Origin: Streptomyces sp. R33
GTDB taxonomy: Bacteria; Actinomycetota; Actinomycetes; Streptomycetales; Streptomycetaceae
DNA length: 64,000 nt
Assembly: GCF_041200175.1 (NCBI RefSeq)
Contig: NZ_CP165727.1
Coordinates: 3,881,501 to 3,945,500, forward strand
Direction of reading: 5' to 3'
In this document: positions 50,436-59,111 of the stretch, piece by piece
Layout of the letters: each line of letters opens with the position of its first letter
How positions within the stretch are numbered: position 1 is the stretch's first letter
Notes under the pieces: generated by a model
Seen by the model: the letters and a program-made list of their open reading frames with translations, nothing else
Database searches by the model: none
Told to the model about the DNA's origin: nothing
Position numbers and translations under genes: made by a program

Positions 50436-51799
50436 GCGTTCACCTCCGTGTCAGCCCAGAGGGTCGACTTCCTGGGGTCGAAGGGGCAGCCCTTGCCCGT
50501 GATGTGCTGCTCGTACTCCTCGCGGAAGTACTTGAGCGAGGAGAAGATCGGGCTTGCGGCGCCGTCGCCGAGCGCGCAGAACGACTTGCCGTTGATGTTG
50601 TCGGCGATGTCGTTCAGCTTGTCGAGGTCGGACATGACGCCCTTGCCGGCCTCGATGTCGCGGAGCAACTGGACCAGCCAGTAGGTGCCTTCGCGACAGG
50701 GGGTGCACTTGCCGCAGGACTCGTGGGCGTAGAACTCGGTCCAGCGGGTGACGGCCCGCACCACGCAGGTCGTCTCGTCGAAGCACTGGAGCGCCTTGGT
50801 GCCGAGCATGGAGCCGGCCGCGCCGACGCCCTCGTAGTCCAGCGGGACGTCGAGGTGCTCGTCCGTGAACATCGGGGTGGACGAGCCGCCCGGGGTCCAG
50901 AACTTCAGCCGGTGCCCGGGCCGCATCCCGCCGCTCATGTCGAGCAGCTGGCGCAGGGTGATGCCGAGGGGGGCCTCGTACTGGCCGGGGCCTGCGACGT
51001 GCCCGGAGAGCGAGTACAGGGTGAAGCCGGGGGACTTCTCGGTCCCCATCGACTTGAACCAGTCCTTGCCCTTGTTCAGGATCGCGGGAACCGAGGCGAT
51101 GGACTCCACGTTGTTGACGACAGTGGGGCAGGCGTAGAGCCCCTCGACGGCAGGGAAGGGGGGACGCAGCCGGGGCTGACCGCGCCGGCCTTCGAGGGAG
51201 TCGAGGAGTGCCGTCTCCTCACCGCAGATGTACGCGCCCGCCCCCGCGTGCACCGTGATGTCGAGCTTCGGCCCGCTCCCGAGACCGCTCTTTTGACGAT
51301 GTTCAGCCTCCCCGAGGTAGCCGGCCTCGTACGCCTCGCGCACCGCCTCGTGCAGGCGTCGCAGCACCGGCACGACCTCGCCGCGCAGGTAGATGAAGGC
51401 GTGCTCCGACCGGATCGCGTAGCAGGCAATGATCATTCCCTCGATGAGGGAGTGCGGGTTGGCGAAGAGAAGGGGGATGTCCTTGCAGGTTCCCGGCTCC
51501 GACTCGTCCGCGTTCACGACGAGGTAGTGCGGCTTTCCGTCGCCCTGCGGGATGAACTGCCACTTCATTCCGGTGGGGAAGCCCGCGCCGCCGCGCCCGC
51601 GCAGACCGGAGTCCTTGACGTAGGCGATGACCTCGTCGGGCGACATCGCAAGTGCCTTGCGGAGTCCCTCGTAGCCGCCGTGCCGCCGGTAGGTGTCCAG
51701 CGTCCACGACTGCGGCTCGTCCCAGAACGCCGACAGCACGGGCGCCAGCAGCTTCTCCGGGGCGCCGTTCTCATGCATTTCGGCAGTCACCGTCATCAC
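50432..51799 (-). CDS. nuoF: NADH-quinone oxidoreductase subunit F (NADH and FMN site)
   Basis: A 455-residue subunit that oxidises NADH. GLRGRGGAGFPTGMKW is the FMN/NADH glycine loop and SCGKCTPCREGTYW binds the 4Fe-4S cluster N3. VVNADESEPGTCKDIPLL and ICGEETALLDSLEGRRGQPR are further signatures. The start overlaps the nuoE stop by four bases. The second nuo operon lacks this gene and so cannot oxidise NADH by itself. Confidence 0.96.
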   Translation of the reverse strand: MMTVTAEMHENGAPEKLLAPVLSAFWDEPQSWTLDTYRRHGGYEGLRKALAMSPDEVIAYVKDSGLRGRGGAGFPTGMKWQFIPQGDGKPHYLVVNADESEPGTCKDIPLLFANPHSLIEGMIIACYAIRSEHAFIYLRGEVVPVLRRLHEAVREAYEAGYLGEAEHRQKSGLGSGPKLDITVHAGAGAYICGEETALLDSLEGRRGQPRLRPPFPAVEGLYACPTVVNNVESIASVPAILNKGKDWFKSMGTEKSPGFTLYSLSGHVAGPGQYEAPLGITLRQLLDMSGGMRPGHRLKFWTPGGSSTPMFTDEHLDVPLDYEGVGAAGSMLGTKALQCFDETTCVVRAVTRWTEFYAHESCGKCTPCREGTYWLVQLLRDIEAGKGVMSDLDKLNDIADNINGKSFCALGDGAASPIFSSLKYFREEYEQHITGKGCPFDPRKSTLWADTEVNA

Positions 51800-52575
51800 T
51801 CCCCCTCCTCGGTGGCAGCCGGAGCCTCACCACGCGGGTGCACGACCTTGCCGAGCTGGGTGCTGTCGCCGCGTGCGATGCGCAGGCCGATCAGGGAGGC
51901 GGGGCCGGCCCCGCCGGTCGCCTCGACCGCGCCCTCGCGCTCGTCCGGGAAGCCGGCCAGGATCCGGGCGGTCTCCTTGTAGGTGCACAGCGGCGCGCCC
52001 CGGGTCGGGGAGACCTCGCGGCCGGCGATCAGGTCGTCGACCATGGCCTTGGCGGACTCGGGGGTCTGGTTGTCGAAGAACTCCCAGTTGACCATCACCA
52101 CGGGGGCGTAGTCGCAGGCCGCGTTGCACTCGATGTGCTCGAGGGTCACCTTGCCGTCGGGGGTGGTCTCGTTGTTGCCGACCCCGAGGTGCTGCTTGAG
52201 CTCGTCGAAGATGGCGTCGCCGCCCATGACCGCGCACAGGGTGTTCGTGCAGACGCCGACCTGGTAGTCGCCCGAGGGCTTGCGCCGGTACATCGTGTAG
52301 AAGGTGGCCACCGCGGTGACCTCGGCGGTGGTCAGGCCCAGCACCTCGGCGCAGAACCGGATGCCCGTGCGCGAGACGAAGCCCTCCTCCGCCTGGGTCA
52401 GGTGCAGCAGCGGCAGCAGCGCGGAGCGGCTGTCTGGGTAGCGGGCGATGACGTCCTTGGCGTCCGCTTCGAGCCGGGCGCGTACGTCGGCCGGGAAGTC
52501 GGGTGCCGGCAGCTGGGGCATGCCCAGGGACAGGGGGGCCTGGGGGGTGTCCCCTCCAGAGAACGCGGTGGTCAT
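51796..52575 (-). CDS. nuoE: NADH-quinone oxidoreductase subunit E
   Basis: A 259-residue thioredoxin-fold subunit. The 2Fe-2S ligands are in VCTNTLCAVMGG and ECNAACDYAPVV. A C-terminal extension of some 60 residues goes beyond the usual length. ATG at 52575 overlaps the nuoD stop by four bases. Confidence 0.95.
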   Translation of the reverse strand: MTTAFSGGDTPQAPLSLGMPQLPAPDFPADVRARLEADAKDVIARYPDSRSALLPLLHLTQAEEGFVSRTGIRFCAEVLGLTTAEVTAVATFYTMYRRKPSGDYQVGVCTNTLCAVMGGDAIFDELKQHLGVGNNETTPDGKVTLEHIECNAACDYAPVVMVNWEFFDNQTPESAKAMVDDLIAGREVSPTRGAPLCTYKETARILAGFPDEREGAVEATGGAGPASLIGLRIARGDSTQLGKVVHPRGEAPAATEEGE

Positions 52576-53927
52576 CGGTCGACGCCTCCCATCACGGGGT
52601 CGATGGAGGCGACGGCGACGATGACGTCGGCGACCTGGCCGCCTTCGCACATCGCTGCCATGGCCTGCAGGTTGGTGAAGGACGGGTCCCGGAAGTGGAC
52701 CCGGTAGGGGCGGGTGCCGCCGTCGGAGACGACGTGGACCCCGAGCTCGCCCTTCGGCGACTCGACGGCCGCGTACGCCTGCCCGGCCGGCACCCGGAAG
52801 CCCTCGGTCACCAGCTTGAAGTGGTGGATGAGGGCCTCCATGGAGGTGCCCATGATGTTCTTGATGTGGTCGAGCGAGTTGCCGAGGCCGTCCGGGCCCA
52901 TCGCGAGCTGCGCCGGCCAGGCGATCTTCTTGTCGGCGACCATGACCGGGCCCGCCTCGAGCCGTTCCAGGCACTGCTCGACGATCCGCAGGGACTGGCG
53001 CATCTCCTCCAGGCGGACCAGGAACCGCCCGTACGAGTCGCAGGTCTCGGTGGTCGGGACGTCGAACTCGTAGGTCTCGTAGCCGCAGTACGGATCCGCC
53101 TTGCGCAGGTCGTGCGGCAGGCCGGCGGAGCGCAGGATCGGGCCGGTGGCGCCGAGTGCCATGCAGCCGGTGAGGTCGAGGTAGCCGACGTCCTGCATGC
53201 GGGCCTTGAAGATGGGGTTGCCGGTGGCGAGCTTGTCGTACTCCGGCAGGTTCTTCTTCATGGTCTTGAGGAAGTCGCGCAGCTGGTCGACGGCGCCCGG
53301 GGGCAGGTCCTGCGCGAGGCCGCCGGGGCGGATGAACGCGTGGTTCATGCGCAGGCCGGTGATCAGCTCGAAGACGTCGAGGATCAGCTCGCGGTCGCGG
53401 AAGCCGTAGATCATGATCGTGGTCGCGCCCAGCTCCATGCCGCCGGTGGCGATGCACACCAGGTGGGAGGAGAGCCGGTTGAGCTCCATCAGCAGGACGC
53501 GGATGACGGTGGCGCGGTCCGGGATCTGGTCGGTGATGCCGAGCAGCTTCTCGACGCCGAGGCAGTACGCCGTCTCGTTGAAGAACGGCGTCAGGTAGTC
53601 CATGCGCGTCACGAAGGTGGTGCCCTGCGTCCAGTTCCGGAATTCGAGGTTCTTCTCGATGCCGGTGTGCAGGTAGCCGATGCCGCAGCGGGCCTCGGTG
53701 ACCGTTTCGCCGTCGATCTCCAGGATCAGCCGGAGCACTCCGTGGGTGGACGGGTGCTGCGGCCCCATGTTGACGACGATCCGCTCGTCGTCGGCCTTGG
53801 CCGCCGACTGGACGATCTCGTCCCAGTCGCCGCCGGTGACGGTGTAGACGGTGCCCTCGGTGGTCTCCCGGGAGGCTGCGTGGTCCGAGGAGGCGTGGTT
53901 CGGGGAGGCGTGGTTCGACGTGGACAT
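52572..53927 (-). CDS. nuoD: NADH-quinone oxidoreductase subunit D
   Basis: A 451-residue quinone-site subunit related to hydrogenase large subunits. VVNMGPQHPSTHGVLRL forms the quinone-binding loop (His and Tyr partners nearby), with HTGIEKNLEFRNWTQ and the C-terminal FTNLQAMAAMCEGGQVADVI. The first 20 residues are an Asn/His/Ser-rich leader encoded by a short repeat (53878-53926). The only nuoD in the window, so it is a candidate to serve both complexes. Confidence 0.95.
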   Translation of the reverse strand: MSTSNHASPNHASSDHAASRETTEGTVYTVTGGDWDEIVQSAAKADDERIVVNMGPQHPSTHGVLRLILEIDGETVTEARCGIGYLHTGIEKNLEFRNWTQGTTFVTRMDYLTPFFNETAYCLGVEKLLGITDQIPDRATVIRVLLMELNRLSSHLVCIATGGMELGATTIMIYGFRDRELILDVFELITGLRMNHAFIRPGGLAQDLPPGAVDQLRDFLKTMKKNLPEYDKLATGNPIFKARMQDVGYLDLTGCMALGATGPILRSAGLPHDLRKADPYCGYETYEFDVPTTETCDSYGRFLVRLEEMRQSLRIVEQCLERLEAGPVMVADKKIAWPAQLAMGPDGLGNSLDHIKNIMGTSMEALIHHFKLVTEGFRVPAGQAYAAVESPKGELGVHVVSDGGTRPYRVHFRDPSFTNLQAMAAMCEGGQVADVIVAVASIDPVMGGVDR

Positions 53928-54673
53928 CAGCTGTACGACCTCCGCTGGTCGGGAGCCGGGATCTGGGCGCCCTTGTACTCGATGGGGATGCCGCCGAGCG
54001 GGTAGTCCTTGCGCTGCGGGAAGCCCTGCCAGTCGTCCGGCATCATGATCCGGGTGAGCGCCGGGTGCCCGTCGAAGACGAGGCCGAAGAAGTCGTACGT
54101 CTCGCGCTCGTGCCAGTCGTTCGTCGGATAGACGGAGACGAGCGACGGGATGTGCGGATCGGCGTCCGGGGCGGTCACCTCCAGGCGCACCACCCGGCCG
54201 TGGGTGACGGAGCGCAGGTGGTAGACGGCGTGCAGCTCGCGGCTCTTGTCGTCGGGGAAGTGCACCCCGGAGACGCCGGTGCAGAGCTCGAAGCGCAGCG
54301 CCGGGTCGTCGCGGAGGGTCTTCGCGACGCGGGGCAGGTGCTCGCGGGCGATGTGGAGCGTCAGCTCGCCCCGGTCGACGACGACCTTCTCGATCGCGTT
54401 CTCCGGGAGCAGGTCCTGCTCCTCCAGCGCCCCTTCGAGCTCGTCGACGATCTCGTCGAAGTAGGAGCCGTACGGGCGGTGGCTGGCGCCGGGCATGGCC
54501 ACGGTGCGGACGAGGCCGCCGTAGCCGCTGGTGTCGCCGCCGCCCCGTGCTCCGAACATGCCCTTGCGGACGCCGATGACCTCGGGGCCCCCGGCGGAGC
54601 CCCTCGGGGCAGGAACGTTGTTCCCGTTGCCGTTGTCGTCGGTGCCCGGGGTGGTGTCGCTCGTGTCGCTCAC
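53927..54673 (-). CDS. nuoC: NADH-quinone oxidoreductase subunit C
   Basis: A 248-residue peripheral subunit. NDWHERETYDFFGLVFDGHP and PDDWQGFPQRKDYPLGG are the NuoC signature. An N-terminal Asn/Gly/Pro-rich leader of about 30 residues precedes the fold. GTG at 54673 overlaps the nuoB stop; its own stop shares a base with nuoD. It has no disordered tail, unlike NuoC2. Confidence 0.95.
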   Translation of the reverse strand: MSDTSDTTPGTDDNGNGNNVPAPRGSAGGPEVIGVRKGMFGARGGGDTSGYGGLVRTVAMPGASHRPYGSYFDEIVDELEGALEEQDLLPENAIEKVVVDRGELTLHIAREHLPRVAKTLRDDPALRFELCTGVSGVHFPDDKSRELHAVYHLRSVTHGRVVRLEVTAPDADPHIPSLVSVYPTNDWHERETYDFFGLVFDGHPALTRIMMPDDWQGFPQRKDYPLGGIPIEYKGAQIPAPDQRRSYS

Positions 54674-55224
54674 CGGAGCAGCCCCTTCATCTCGATCGTG
54701 GGAAGGGCCTTGAGGGCCGCCGCCTCCGCCTCGCGGGCCGCCTCTTCCCGGTTCACGCCGAGCTTTCCGCCCTGGATCTTCTGGTGGAGCTTGAGGATCG
54801 CGTCGATCAGCATCTCGGGGCGGGGCGGGCAGCCGGGCAGATAGATGTCCACGGGGACGATGTGGTCGACGCCCTGGACGATCGCGTAGTTGTTGAACAT
54901 TCCGCCCGAAGATGCACAAACCCCCATGGAGATGACCCATTTGGGAGCGGGCATCTGGTCGTACACCTGCCGCAGCACCGGCGCCATCTTCTGGCTGACC
55001 CGGCCGGCCACGATCATCAGATCGGCCTGGCGCGGTGAGCCGCGGAAGACCTCCATGCCGAAGCGGGCCAGGTCGTACCGGCCCGCTCCGGTGGTCATCA
55101 TCTCGATGGCGCAGCAGGCCAGGCCGAAGGTCGCGGGGAAGACGGATGACTTGCGCACCCAGCCCGCGGCCTGTTCGACGGTGGTCAGCAGAAAGCCGCT
55201 CGGCAGCTTCTCTTCCAGTCCCAT
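54670..55224 (-). CDS. nuoB: NADH-quinone oxidoreductase subunit B (N2 cluster)
   Basis: A 184-residue subunit. The N2 ligands are in FGLACCAIEMM, MGVCASSGGMF and LPGCPPRPEM. The C-terminal helix (REEAAREAEAAALKALP) is typical of actinobacteria. It begins 15 bp after nuoA. Confidence 0.96.
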   Translation of the reverse strand: MGLEEKLPSGFLLTTVEQAAGWVRKSSVFPATFGLACCAIEMMTTGAGRYDLARFGMEVFRGSPRQADLMIVAGRVSQKMAPVLRQVYDQMPAPKWVISMGVCASSGGMFNNYAIVQGVDHIVPVDIYLPGCPPRPEMLIDAILKLHQKIQGGKLGVNREEAAREAEAAALKALPTIEMKGLLR

Positions 55225-55239
55225 GGGAAATTCAGCCCC

Positions 55240-55599
55240 TCAGTCCCATTCCAGGCCGCCGCGGCGCCACACGTAGGCGTAGGCGACGAAGACGGTGAGC
55301 ACGAAGAGCAGCATCTCGACGAGCCCGAAGATCCCCAGGGAGTCGAAGGTGACGGCCCAGGGGTAGAGGAAGACAACTTCGATGTCGAAGACGATGAAGA
55401 GCATCGCCGTCAGGTAGTACTTGATGGGGAAGCGACCGCCGCCGGCCGGCGTGGGCGTCGGCTCGATGCCGCACTCGTACGCCTCGAGCTTCGCCCGGTT
55501 GTACCGTTTTGGGCCGATCAGCGTGGCCATGACCACGGAGAAGATCGCAAACCCTGCGCCGAGGGCGCCGAGCACGAGGATGGGCGCGTACGCATTCAC
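55240..55599 (-). CDS. nuoA: NADH-quinone oxidoreductase subunit A; first gene of the complete operon
   Basis: A 119-residue three-helix subunit. YECGIEPTPTPAGGGRFPIKYY and FIVFDIEVVFLYPWA are diagnostic. GTG at 55599 is chosen for the GAGGAGC site just upstream and because NAYAPILVLGALG starts the first helix; a longer in-frame start at 55662 adds only a basic, unconserved leader. The upstream Rex-like operator at 55697 suggests control by NADH/NAD+ ratio. Confidence 0.94.
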   Translation of the reverse strand: MNAYAPILVLGALGAGFAIFSVVMATLIGPKRYNRAKLEAYECGIEPTPTPAGGGRFPIKYYLTAMLFIVFDIEVVFLYPWAVTFDSLGIFGLVEMLLFVLTVFVAYAYVWRRGGLEWD

Positions 55600-56358
55600 G
55601 CTCCTCGCTCCTTCCAGTCGTCCTTGACCGTTGGACCGCTGCGCCGGCGCCGAGCGAGCCACCTCGCGAAGATCACGCCGTGATCGGGCATTTGCATGTG
55701 AGGCAGTTCACAAGCCGGACTGCTGCGCATCTTATGCCCGCCGGTCTGTGATCTGCGACACGGGTAACAACACCGAGTTTGTGATCTCCACCACCTGACG
55801 AACGATCATGAAGTCCGATGAGCCGTGATCTTCATACGCGAAGCATCCACATGATCACCAAAGGTGACATCCGACCCCGTTACCGCAGGTAGAAGGCGGA
55901 TGCCACTATCAAACCATGTCCGGTGCAGGCAAATTTGCGCCATCAAGCCTTGCAGGGTAAAGGAAACCGCGTCGCCCGGTCGGGGGAGCTCCCGGGGACG
56001 GGAGTGGACGCGTGCACACATTCACGAGCGCCGGGGTCCCACCCCACGGCAACTTCACGGCTGGGTCACGGACGGACCACAGCGCCCTCACGGTGAGACA
56101 TTCCTGTGACCTGCGCCACGCCGAATTCTTGGTTCCGAAAGAGGGCTTGGCCAACTGTGCGCGGGGATGGTAGGCCACAGATCAATTCGGACTTATTGCA
56201 GAAACCCCTTGATCACAGCCTTGTGAAGGCGTGTCCGATACGTCCGTTACGGCGTCAATAAGACGCGCGGCGCGCCCGGTTAGCCCGTTTCGCGCGCAAC
56301 TGTGGCGCAGACCACGTTTCTTGAAGGGAACCCGGACGCCCTGATAGCGGTTGTCCTC
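55600..56358. other. 759-bp divergent regulatory region without a supportable gene
   Basis: It holds the Rex site, an inverted repeat GATCAC-GCC-GTGATC (55671-55685), two direct TGTGATCT boxes 33 bp apart (55747 and 55780), TCACC-AAA-GGTGA (55855-55867), and TCACA-GCCT-TGTGA (56213-56226). The base composition is less GC-rich than coding DNA nearby. No open frame in it has a start site or Streptomyces codon bias. Promoters for nuoA (minus) and the NlpC/P60 gene (plus) must lie here. Confidence 0.7.
55697..55712. promoter_or_regulatory. Rex operator (ROP) upstream of nuoA
   Basis: TGTGAGGCAGTTCACA keeps both half-sites TGTGA and TCACA of the Rex consensus TGTGAACGCGTTCACA at exact spacing. 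It lies 98 bp before the nuoA GTG. A -10-like TAAGAT reads on the minus strand at 55734-55729, placing the site just downstream of the likely promoter, where binding would block transcription. Confidence 0.75.
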
Positions 56359-57192
56359 ATGTCCCACACCGCTCACATACCCAGCCACCGGAAGCCCCGT
56401 CGCAGCGCCTCGAAGCTCGCGGTCCGCGCCGGAGTTGCCGGTGGCGTCCTCAGCACCCTGGCGATGGCCGGCACGGCGAGCGCGTCCCCGTCCGAGCCCG
56501 TGACCGAGACGACGCTCGAAATGCCGGTCCTGAACCTGGACCTGGCCGCCGACGTCTCCTCCGCCGTCACCACCGCCGCCGAGAACACGGCTGCCGCCGC
56601 CGTCACCGGCGAGCTGCGCTCCCAGGAGGAGCAGGCGCGTACCGGCGCCGCCGCCGAGGCGAAGAAGGCCAAGGAAGACGCCGAGAAGGCCGACGCCGAG
56701 AAGAAGGCGAAGGAGGAGGCGGACCGCAAGGCCGCGGCCGAGCGCGCCACCCGCAGCTCCTCCCGCACCTCGCTGCAGAGCACTTCCGCGTCCGACTCCG
56801 GCGAGCAGGGCTCGGGCACCGTCACCGCCCCGGCGACCGGCTCCGCCGCCGCCATCGTGAACTTCGCCCGCGCGCAGGTCGGCAAGGCGTACGTCATGGG
56901 CGGCACCGGTCCGTCCTCGTTCGACTGCTCCGGCCTCGTCCAGGCCGCGTACCGCCAGGCCGGCATCTCCCTGCCGCGCATGTCGCAGGACCAGTCCTCG
57001 AGGGGCACCTCGGTCTCCCTGAGCGCCCTCCAGCCGGGCGACGTCCTGTACTGGGGCTCCCGCGGCAGCGCCTACCACGTCGCCATCTACGTCGGCGGCG
57101 GCAAGTTCGTGGGCGCGCAGAACCCCAGCACGGGCATCGTCGAGCGCTCCCTGAGCTACGACAAGCCGTCGGGCGCCGTCCGCATCCTCTGA
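56359..57192 (+). CDS. Secreted NlpC/P60 peptidoglycan hydrolase
   Basis: A 277-residue exported endopeptidase. Residues 1 to about 43 are a twin-basic-rich signal sequence (KLAVRAGVAGGVLSTLAMAGTASA). Residues about 85-133 form a charged coiled coil (EAKKAKEDAEKADAEKKAKE). The catalytic domain begins at AAAIVNFARAQVGKAYVMGG; the nucleophile is Cys in FDCSGLVQAAYRQAG and the base His in SAYHVAIYVGGG. It cuts D-Glu-DAP-type bonds in cell wall peptides. ATG at 56359 is chosen on the signal peptide; a GTG at 56302 would add 19 residues. Neither has a clear ribosome site. Confidence 0.9.
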   Translation: MSHTAHIPSHRKPRRSASKLAVRAGVAGGVLSTLAMAGTASASPSEPVTETTLEMPVLNLDLAADVSSAVTTAAENTAAAAVTGELRSQEEQARTGAAAEAKKAKEDAEKADAEKKAKEEADRKAAAERATRSSSRTSLQSTSASDSGEQGSGTVTAPATGSAAAIVNFARAQVGKAYVMGGTGPSSFDCSGLVQAAYRQAGISLPRMSQDQSSRGTSVSLSALQPGDVLYWGSRGSAYHVAIYVGGGKFVGAQNPSTGIVERSLSYDKPSGAVRIL

Positions 57193-57273
57193 GGTCCCTG
57201 AACGTCCCTGAGGTTCCCCAGGGGCTCCTGAGCCCCTCTCAGCGCGCGTCCCGGCACGTCTCAGCACGGCCCG

Positions 57274-57314
57274 AGGGCCGGCACTCCCCCGCTCGGGGGC
57301 GGAGTGCCGGCCCT
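57274..57314 (+). terminator. Terminator after the NlpC/P60 gene
   Basis: AGGGCCGGCACTCC and GGAGTGCCGGCCCT pair perfectly; CCCCC-GCT-GGGGG-type bases inside add to the stem, and TTTCC follows. Confidence 0.87.
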
Positions 57315-57388
57315 TTCCGCGTACGCCGGCGCCCTGAGAGGATGGCGGTGCGCAGCGCCCGATTCAGGCCAGGAGGTGTCGGACCGCG

Positions 57389-57712
57389 ATGACCGACGCG
57401 TACGAGGAACACGGCTCCGGCGGGGAGGGCGCCGGCCCCGCGGCCGACCCCACCCCCGTACCCGCCGCCGCCGGGCTCTTCCTGCTCGCCGTCGGCGGCT
57501 GGCTGCTCAACACCACCCGCCCGTGGCACAAACCCGGACATCCCGTCGTCCTGGGACTCGGTTGGGCCGTTGCGTTCGCGCTGCTGCTCTGGGGCACGGT
57601 GCTGGTGGCCCGCTGCGTACGGACGGTCCACGGCCCGCGGCGGCGGACGTACGGGGACGGAGCCGGCGAAGCGGGCCGAACCGGTGGAACCCCGGCCCGA
57701 CCCGCTCCTTGA
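57389..57712 (+). CDS. Small two-helix membrane protein of unknown function
   Basis: A 107-residue protein. Two hydrophobic segments (AAGLFLLAVGGWLLN, about residues 27-41, and GLGWAVAFALLLWGTVLVARC, about 56-76) flank a short loop, with hydrophilic acidic and Gly-rich ends. An AGGAGG site lies 12 bases before the ATG. Codon third positions are almost all G or C. I do not recognise the family. It is convergent with the reductase at 57729. Confidence 0.7.
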   Translation: MTDAYEEHGSGGEGAGPAADPTPVPAAAGLFLLAVGGWLLNTTRPWHKPGHPVVLGLGWAVAFALLLWGTVLVARCVRTVHGPRRRTYGDGAGEAGRTGGTPARPAP

Positions 57713-57728
57713 GGGCGCTTAGCGCGAC

Positions 57729-59012
57729 TCAGGCCTTGGGGGCCACCTTCGAGAGGCCGTTGATGATGCGGTCCATCGCATCGCCGCCCGCCGGGTCGGT
57801 CAGGTTGGCGAGCATCTTCAGCGTGAACTTCATCAGCACCGGGTGCGTCAGGCCGCGCTGGGTGGCGACCTTCATGACCTTCGGGTTGCCGATCAGCTTC
57901 ACGAAGGCGCGGCCGAGCGTGTAGTAGCCGCCGTAGGTCTCCTTGAGCACCTTCGGGTAGCTGTGCAGCGTCAGTTCGCGCAGTGCAGGGGTGGCGCGGG
58001 AGTGCGCCTGGACGATGACGTCGGCGGCGATCTGCCCCGACTCCATCGCGTAGGCGATGCCCTCGCCGTTGAACGGGTTGACGAGCCCGCCCGCGTCACC
58101 GACCAGCAGCAGGCCCTTGGTGTAGTGCGGCTGCCGGTTGAAGGCCATCGGCAGGGCCGCGCCGCGGATCGGCTGCGTCATGTTCTCGGGGGTGTAACCC
58201 CAGTCCTCCGGCATGGACGCGCACCAGGCCTTGAGGACCTCGCGCCAGTCCAGCTCCTTGAAGGCGGAGGAGGAGTTGAGGATGCCGAGGCCGACGTTGG
58301 ACGTGCCGTCGCCCATGCCGAAGATCCAGCCGTAGCCGGGCAGCAGCCGGTCCTGCGGACCGCGCCGGTCCCACAGCTCCAGCCAGGACTCGAGGTAGTC
58401 GTCGTCGTGCCGCGGCGAGGTGAAGTACGTACGGACCGCGACGCCCATCGGGCGGTCCTCGCGCCGGTGCAGGCCCATCGCCAGGGAGAGGCGGGAGGAG
58501 TTGCCGTCGGCGGCCACGACGAGCGGGGCGCTGAAGGTGACCGGGGTCTTCTCCTCGCCCAGCTTCGCGTGCACGCCGGTGATGTGGCCGGTGCGGGGGT
58601 CGCGGACGGGCTCGCCCACGTTGCAGCGCTCGTACAGGCGGGCGCCGGCCTTCTGGGCCTGGCGGGCCAGGGTCTCGTCGAAGTCGTCGCGCTTGCGGAC
58701 GAGTCCGTAGTCCGGGAAGGACGCGAGTTCCGGCCAGTCCAGCTGGAGCCGCTGACCGCCGCCGATGATCCGCAGGCCCTTGTTGCGGAGCCAGCCGGCC
58801 TCTTCGGAGATGTCGATGCCCATCGCCACCAGCTGCTTGGTGGCGCGCGGGGTCAGGCCGTCACCGCAGACCTTCTCGCGCGGGAAGGCCGTCTTCTCCA
58901 GCAGCAGGACGTCCAGTCCGGCCTTGGCGAGGTAGTAGGCGGTGGTCGAGCCGGCGGGCCCGGCTCCGACGACGATCACATCCGCGGAGTGTTCGGAGAG
59001 GGGCTCGGTCAC
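57729..59012 (-). CDS. Geranylgeranyl-reductase-family FAD enzyme (probable menaquinone side-chain reductase, MenJ-like)
   Basis: A 427-residue flavoprotein. The FAD loop is VIVVGAGPAGSTTAYYLAKAG, then KTAFPREKVCGDGLTPRA, the central VVAADGNSSRLS and GLLLVGDAGGLVNPFNGEGI. KVCGDG-type loops mark the geranylgeranyl reductase/MenJ group, which saturates isoprene units. Near complex I, menG and mqnC, the most likely substrate is the menaquinone polyprenyl tail (partially hydrogenated menaquinones are characteristic of Streptomyces). GTG at 59012. A role in archaeal-type lipid saturation is improbable here. Confidence 0.88.
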   Translation of the reverse strand: MTEPLSEHSADVIVVGAGPAGSTTAYYLAKAGLDVLLLEKTAFPREKVCGDGLTPRATKQLVAMGIDISEEAGWLRNKGLRIIGGGQRLQLDWPELASFPDYGLVRKRDDFDETLARQAQKAGARLYERCNVGEPVRDPRTGHITGVHAKLGEEKTPVTFSAPLVVAADGNSSRLSLAMGLHRREDRPMGVAVRTYFTSPRHDDDYLESWLELWDRRGPQDRLLPGYGWIFGMGDGTSNVGLGILNSSSAFKELDWREVLKAWCASMPEDWGYTPENMTQPIRGAALPMAFNRQPHYTKGLLLVGDAGGLVNPFNGEGIAYAMESGQIAADVIVQAHSRATPALRELTLHSYPKVLKETYGGYYTLGRAFVKLIGNPKVMKVATQRGLTHPVLMKFTLKMLANLTDPAGGDAMDRIINGLSKVAPKA

Positions 59013-59111
59013 TGCGGGGTCTCCCGAAGGCTCGATAAGGGGTGCCCAACGGCACAGGACATGTGCAGTCTATGCAGCGAGAGAGATCACGAACCCGAAG
59101 GGCTGCCCCCG

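Noticed and set aside
55747..55787. Two TGTGATCT boxes as a CRP-type site
   Set aside because: They are direct repeats 33 bp apart and not the inverted TGTGA-N6-TCACA pair required; kept only as a note in the regulatory-region entry.
55600..56358. c-di-AMP (ydaO-type) riboswitch ahead of the NlpC/P60 gene
   Set aside because: Cell-wall hydrolases in Streptomyces often have one, but the characteristic conserved blocks and pseudoknot-forming segments are not recognisable in this leader.
57304..57924. A 206-codon frame overlapping the small membrane gene at 57389
   Set aside because: Arg/Pro/Gly-rich translation, no ribosome site, and it would run into the convergent reductase gene. The 57389 frame has an AGGAGG site and membrane helices.
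25947..59012. Terpenoid or carotenoid biosynthetic cluster based on the polyprenyl synthase and geranylgeranyl-reductase-like genes
   Set aside because: The two genes are 31 kb apart, with no cyclase, phytoene synthase or desaturase. Both fit menaquinone side-chain supply and reduction.
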